A DNA stretch of 34,774 nt from Bacteroidota bacterium (GTDB taxonomy: Bacteria > Bacteroidota > Bacteroidia > Cytophagales > UBA9547), in NCBI GenBank assembly GCA_004293915.1, contig RDZG01000077.1:1-34774 (forward strand). The letters are read 5' to 3'. A model generated the notes under the pieces. The model was not told the origin of the DNA, searched no databases, and saw only the letters and a program-made list of their open reading frames with translations. A program made the translations under genes and the position numbers. Positions 32,166 to 34,774 of the stretch are shown here, piece by piece. Every line of letters starts with the position of its first letter. Positions within the stretch are counted from its first letter, which is position 1.

Positions 32166-32226
32166 TGTTTTTATTAATCCAAAATAACAATACAAATCTA
32201 CAAAATTGTACGCAAACTTTAAAACC
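32081..32226 (-). repeat. Direct repeat, upstream flank of the defence island
   Basis: Promoter, leader and first codons of MNT copy C, repeated in decayed form at 27217-27358. It marks the upstream limit of the island. Confidence 0.7.
32193..32200 (-). promoter_or_regulatory. -7 element of the island operon
   Basis: Minus-strand TAGATTTG, matching TAnnTTTG, 28 nt upstream of the ATG at 32165. The equivalent element in the decayed copy is TAGTTTTG at 27325-27332. No other clear promoter is seen before any gene in 27434-32165. Confidence 0.5.
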
Positions 32227-32341
32227 TTAGCTTTTTTATCCGATAGATTAATAATTTAAGGCTATATTCTAAATTAAACAACATTTGTTAAATTCCTTTT
32301 TGTATTTGACGAGTTAAAATACAAATTAATTCTATTTTTTT

Positions 32342-32386
32342 GCCACGAATTCACTAATTTTTAGTGTTTTTTTGTGCATTCGTGGC
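32342..32386. repeat. Palindromic intergenic repeat
   Basis: gccacgaattcac (32342-32354) and gtgcattcgtggc (32374-32386) are inverted with one mismatch. Inside is a smaller hairpin, cactaa/ttagtg (32352-32357 and 32361-32366). It resembles the gccacgaattcac-type palindromes scattered in Bacteroidota genomes. It is the only structure I see in the gene-free stretch 32227-32500, just outside the island. Confidence 0.65.
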
Positions 32387-32500
32387 TATTATTTAGTAAG
32401 AATGATTTTCATCCCAATATTTTAAAGTCATATTTTGTTGTAAATTTCAAAACATAGCCCAATTTAATCTATTTTTGGCTAAAATATTTCTTTGTTTTAA

Positions 32501-33742
32501 ATGCTTACATTTTCGCACGACCCTTACGCAGCTTTGCGTGTAAAAGAATTTCGATTGTTTATTTTGGCTCGATTTTTACTTACTTTATCAACTCAAATTC
32601 AGGAGGTTACTGTTGGTTGGCAAATGTATGAAATCACAGGCGATCCCTTTTCTTTGGGCTTATTGGGCTTGGCAGAAGCCATACCTGCTATTAGCATTGC
32701 ACTCATTGGCGGACATTTAGCAGATAAATACAACCGAAAATTAATTATTGTTTTGATGACAGGATTATTGGCTTTATGTTCAGTAAGTTTATATATCATG
32801 TCTGGATTTGAACAATGGCTGATTGCATTTCCATATGCCTATCCGCTTTATGTAACAATTTTTGTGAGCGGCATTGCTCGTGGGTTGCTTGGTCCGGCAA
32901 TATTTTCTTTCTGGCCCCAAATTATAAAAGACAAAACAATTTTTGCCAATGCTGTAACCTGGAACAGCACGATGTGGCAAATTTCCTCAACACTAGGACC
33001 AGCCATTGGTGGTTTGCTCATTGCACCAATTGGCATCCAAAACACTTATGCTTTAGATGCAACTTTGATGTTTCTGTGTATTCTAGTTTTTTTATTTATT
33101 CCAAATTATAAATCATTAATGCCAAATGTTATTTCGGGAGGATTATGGCAAAATATCACTTCTGGAATAAAATTTGTGTTTGCTAATCAAATCATTTTGA
33201 GTACATTAACATTAGATTTGTTTGCTGTGTTGTTTGGTGGTGCAGTTGCACTTTTGCCTGTATTTGCCAAAGACATTTTACACGCTGGAGCTTTTGAGTT
33301 TGGCTTATTAAAAGCTGCAATGGGTATTGGATCGATAGCTACAGCTTTTGCACTTGCATACTTTCCAATCAAAAAAAATACGGGGAAAATTTTACTTTGG
33401 TCTGTGGCTGGTTTTGGCTTTAGTATGATAGGCTTTGGTTTGTCGAGTTACCTTTGGTTGTCGTTTTTTATGTTGCTTTTAAGTGGTGTTTTTGATGGTG
33501 TAAGTGTTGTGATTAGAGGTACTTTAATTCAAACACACACACCACCCGAAATGAAAGGAAGGGTTTCTGCTGTGAACAATATTTTTATTGGTTCGTCAAA
33601 TGAAATTGGCGCATTTGAAAGCGGAGCTGCTGCAAAACTTATGGGTACAGTTACGTCAGTGGTTTTTGGTGGCATAATGTCTCTAACGGTTGTGGGTATA
33701 ACTGCTATAAAAGCAAAAAAACTTCGTGATTTAGATGCATAA
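32501..33742 (+). CDS. Major facilitator superfamily transporter (MFS_3/EntS-like)
   Basis: 413 residues with 12 predicted transmembrane helices. The opening FRLFILARFLLTLSTQIQEVTVGWQMYEIT and the A-like motif GGHLADKYNRK between helices 2 and 3 are typical of the EntS/MFS_3 group of drug or siderophore exporters. A second-half segment, PPEMKGRVSAVNNIFIGSSNEIGAFE, is also family-like. Proton-driven efflux of small molecules is expected; substrate unknown. Start ATG 32501. It stands alone between the island and the receiver gene. Confidence 0.88.
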   Translation: MLTFSHDPYAALRVKEFRLFILARFLLTLSTQIQEVTVGWQMYEITGDPFSLGLLGLAEAIPAISIALIGGHLADKYNRKLIIVLMTGLLALCSVSLYIMSGFEQWLIAFPYAYPLYVTIFVSGIARGLLGPAIFSFWPQIIKDKTIFANAVTWNSTMWQISSTLGPAIGGLLIAPIGIQNTYALDATLMFLCILVFLFIPNYKSLMPNVISGGLWQNITSGIKFVFANQIILSTLTLDLFAVLFGGAVALLPVFAKDILHAGAFEFGLLKAAMGIGSIATAFALAYFPIKKNTGKILLWSVAGFGFSMIGFGLSSYLWLSFFMLLLSGVFDGVSVVIRGTLIQTHTPPEMKGRVSAVNNIFIGSSNEIGAFESGAAAKLMGTVTSVVFGGIMSLTVVGITAIKAKKLRDLDA

Positions 33743-33867
33743 ATTACATATAATTTATACGCTTAAAATTATAGTTTTAACATTGAATATCAATAAATTA
33801 GGTATAAATACTTAATATTATTTTACTTGAATTTACATACTATTCATAAAAATAATACGTAATAAAA

Positions 33868-33898
33868 TTTGCTAATTAATAATATTTTTTTACATTTG
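33868..33898 (+). promoter_or_regulatory. Canonical Bacteroidota promoter of the receiver gene
   Basis: TTTG (33868-33871), a 19-nt spacer and TACATTTG (33891-33898) fit the -33/-7 consensus fully. Transcription should begin near 33905, giving a leader of about 15 nt to the ATG at 33920. It is the cleanest promoter in the window. Confidence 0.7.
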
Positions 33899-33919
33899 AT
33901 TATTAGATTAAAACAAAAC

Positions 33920-34336
33920 ATGAGCAATATCAAAAAAGTAAATGCTGTAATGTTGATTGATGATAACGAAATCGACAATCTCATAAACCAGAAAATGATT
34001 GAATCGGTTAATATGACCGATAACATTTTTGTTCATTCTGGTGCAAAAAGTGCTTTGGAGTATCTCAAAAATATAGAAAAAATAAAAGTTGGTGGCGAAA
34101 GTTTTTTGCCAGAATTTATTTTTTTAGATATTGATATGCCGCTTATGGATGGGTTTCAATTTGTGGATGAATTTGAAAAACTTTCGGATTTTACTAAAAA
34201 CTATTGCAAAGTAATTTTGCTTACATCATCTCTCGATCCAAAAGACATCACAAAATCGAAGAAAAACTCCTATATCGTTCGGTATTTGAACAAACCGCTA
34301 ACGCAAGATAGTCTTAAAAAATTGGTTACAGTTTAA
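33920..34336 (+). CDS. Stand-alone receiver-domain response regulator
   Basis: 138 residues from ATG 33920. An earlier TTG at 33869 is in frame but overlaps the promoter, so it is rejected. It is a single CheY-like receiver: acidic pair D14/D15 (MLIDDNEIDN), phospho-acceptor D70 (FIFLDIDMPLMDGF), T102 and K125 (YLNKPLT). There is no output domain, so it acts by protein-protein contact or as a phosphorelay element. Such single-domain regulators with an NEIDN-type opening are common in Bacteroidota. No kinase is adjacent. Confidence 0.9.
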   Translation: MSNIKKVNAVMLIDDNEIDNLINQKMIESVNMTDNIFVHSGAKSALEYLKNIEKIKVGGESFLPEFIFLDIDMPLMDGFQFVDEFEKLSDFTKNYCKVILLTSSLDPKDITKSKKNSYIVRYLNKPLTQDSLKKLVTV

Positions 34337-34450
34337 ACAGTTTTTGTGACTTATAATTTTATTACAGTTGTGTTTTTTACTTCTTGCAACCTACAAAGTA
34401 CAAAAAAGCAGTTTTTTTTTTGAATGTTTGCATGGGTTTTATACTTTAGT

Positions 34451-34774
34451 TTATGGACAACTTGATGTAGTTTTAGCTTCAAAAGTAGCACCAAGTTGAA
34501 CCTCAAAACCTGGATTTAGATTTACCTCTGTTTCTCCAATCATTGTTGTGAACTTATTTGCCTTGCTTGATACAAAATTTGTGGCATTGCAAAATCTGTT
34601 ACATTCAACGTGTTGTTTTGAAAAACACAAAGTTTATTTTCTGGTATTTCATTTTCTAATGTCCAATGTATTCTGCCCAATTGGCAAGGAGAAACTCCAG
34701 TCCCATTTGTATATGACATCACATTGTTGCTACATGTAGTCGAAGTTTCTGGACAATTCCATGTTCCAATGCAA
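34451..34774 (-). pseudogene. C-terminus of a secreted protein, frameshifted (partial)
   Basis: The frame entering from the right edge (CIGTWNCPETSTTCSNNV...) runs to a TGA at 34540-34542. The expected C-terminal motif lies in another frame: after about 34594 it reads CNATNFVSSKANKF, then VNLNPGFEVQLGATFEAKTTSSCP and TAA 34451-34453. The phrase LNPGFEV-x5-TFEAK is the ending of Bacteroidota surface proteins of the 3-coathanger-stack type. One missing T in the T-run at 34591-34594 (AAAA on plus) joins the two. It is either a true mutation or a homopolymer error. The protein is cysteine-rich and cut by the window edge. Confidence 0.65.

Noticed and set aside
32166-32195. Upstream TTG start giving MNT copy C ten extra residues
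   Set aside because: The other MNT copies begin at the equivalent of ATG 32165, and the extension overlaps the -7 element.
33869-33919. Longer N-terminus for the receiver protein from TTG 33869
   Set aside because: It spans the full TTTG-N19-TACATTTG promoter, and the conserved receiver strand starts after ATG 33920.

Overview
The window is an AT-rich chromosomal segment from a member of the Bacteroidota. Four things point there: two type IX secretion (T9SS) genes (a PorW/SprE-like TPR lipoprotein and a PorP/SprF-family outer-membrane protein), promoters with the phylum's -7 element TAnnTTTG (best case TTTG-N19-TACATTTG before the gene at 33920), no clear Shine-Dalgarno sequences, and obligate TTG starts on several plus-strand genes. 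I cannot place it below phylum.

Layout. 1-3400: end of an unknown plus-strand gene, then a minus-strand two-component cluster of a NarL-type regulator and two paralogous DesK/NarX-type kinases, one of which has lost its ATP-binding motifs. 3400-5600: a thioredoxin-like 2Fe-2S ferredoxin, an MCE/MlaD protein, a 153-bp MITE-like element and a stalked cytochrome c lipoprotein. 5700-12200 (plus): photolyase, PorW/SprE, Fic protein, MtaB. 12200-18600 (minus): glycosyltransferase, PBP1A and DUF3365-like haem lipoprotein as one operon, then uvrB. 18800-21600 (plus): orphan CdiA-CT-like toxin domain, a convergent two-hairpin small RNA, PorP/SprF, HAD hydrolase, tRNA(CAT). 21600-27200 (minus): charged CpxP/Spy-like protein, long-form ileS and a secreted protein with a TonB-C-like segment. 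32500-34774: MFS transporter, stand-alone receiver protein and a frameshifted C-terminus of a secreted protein.

The most unusual part is a compact minus-strand defence/toxin-antitoxin island, 27217-32226. From one promoter near 32195 it reads MNT - PtuA-like ATPase - PtuB-like HNH nuclease - MNT - HepT - MNT remnant - antitoxin - RelE-like toxin (frameshifted) - MNT - HepT - truncated DUF262. Most joints are 4-nt ATGA or 11-nt overlaps. The three intact minimal nucleotidyltransferase (MNT) genes share an almost identical first ~135 bp but diverge afterwards. A decayed copy of the promoter and MNT start lies at the far end, so the island is flanked by direct repeats of about 145 bp. The leading MNT, which would normally pair with a HepT toxin, is instead coupled to a Septu (PtuAB) pair, an arrangement I do not recognise as described.

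I found no rRNA, CRISPR array, complete insertion sequence or replication origin.
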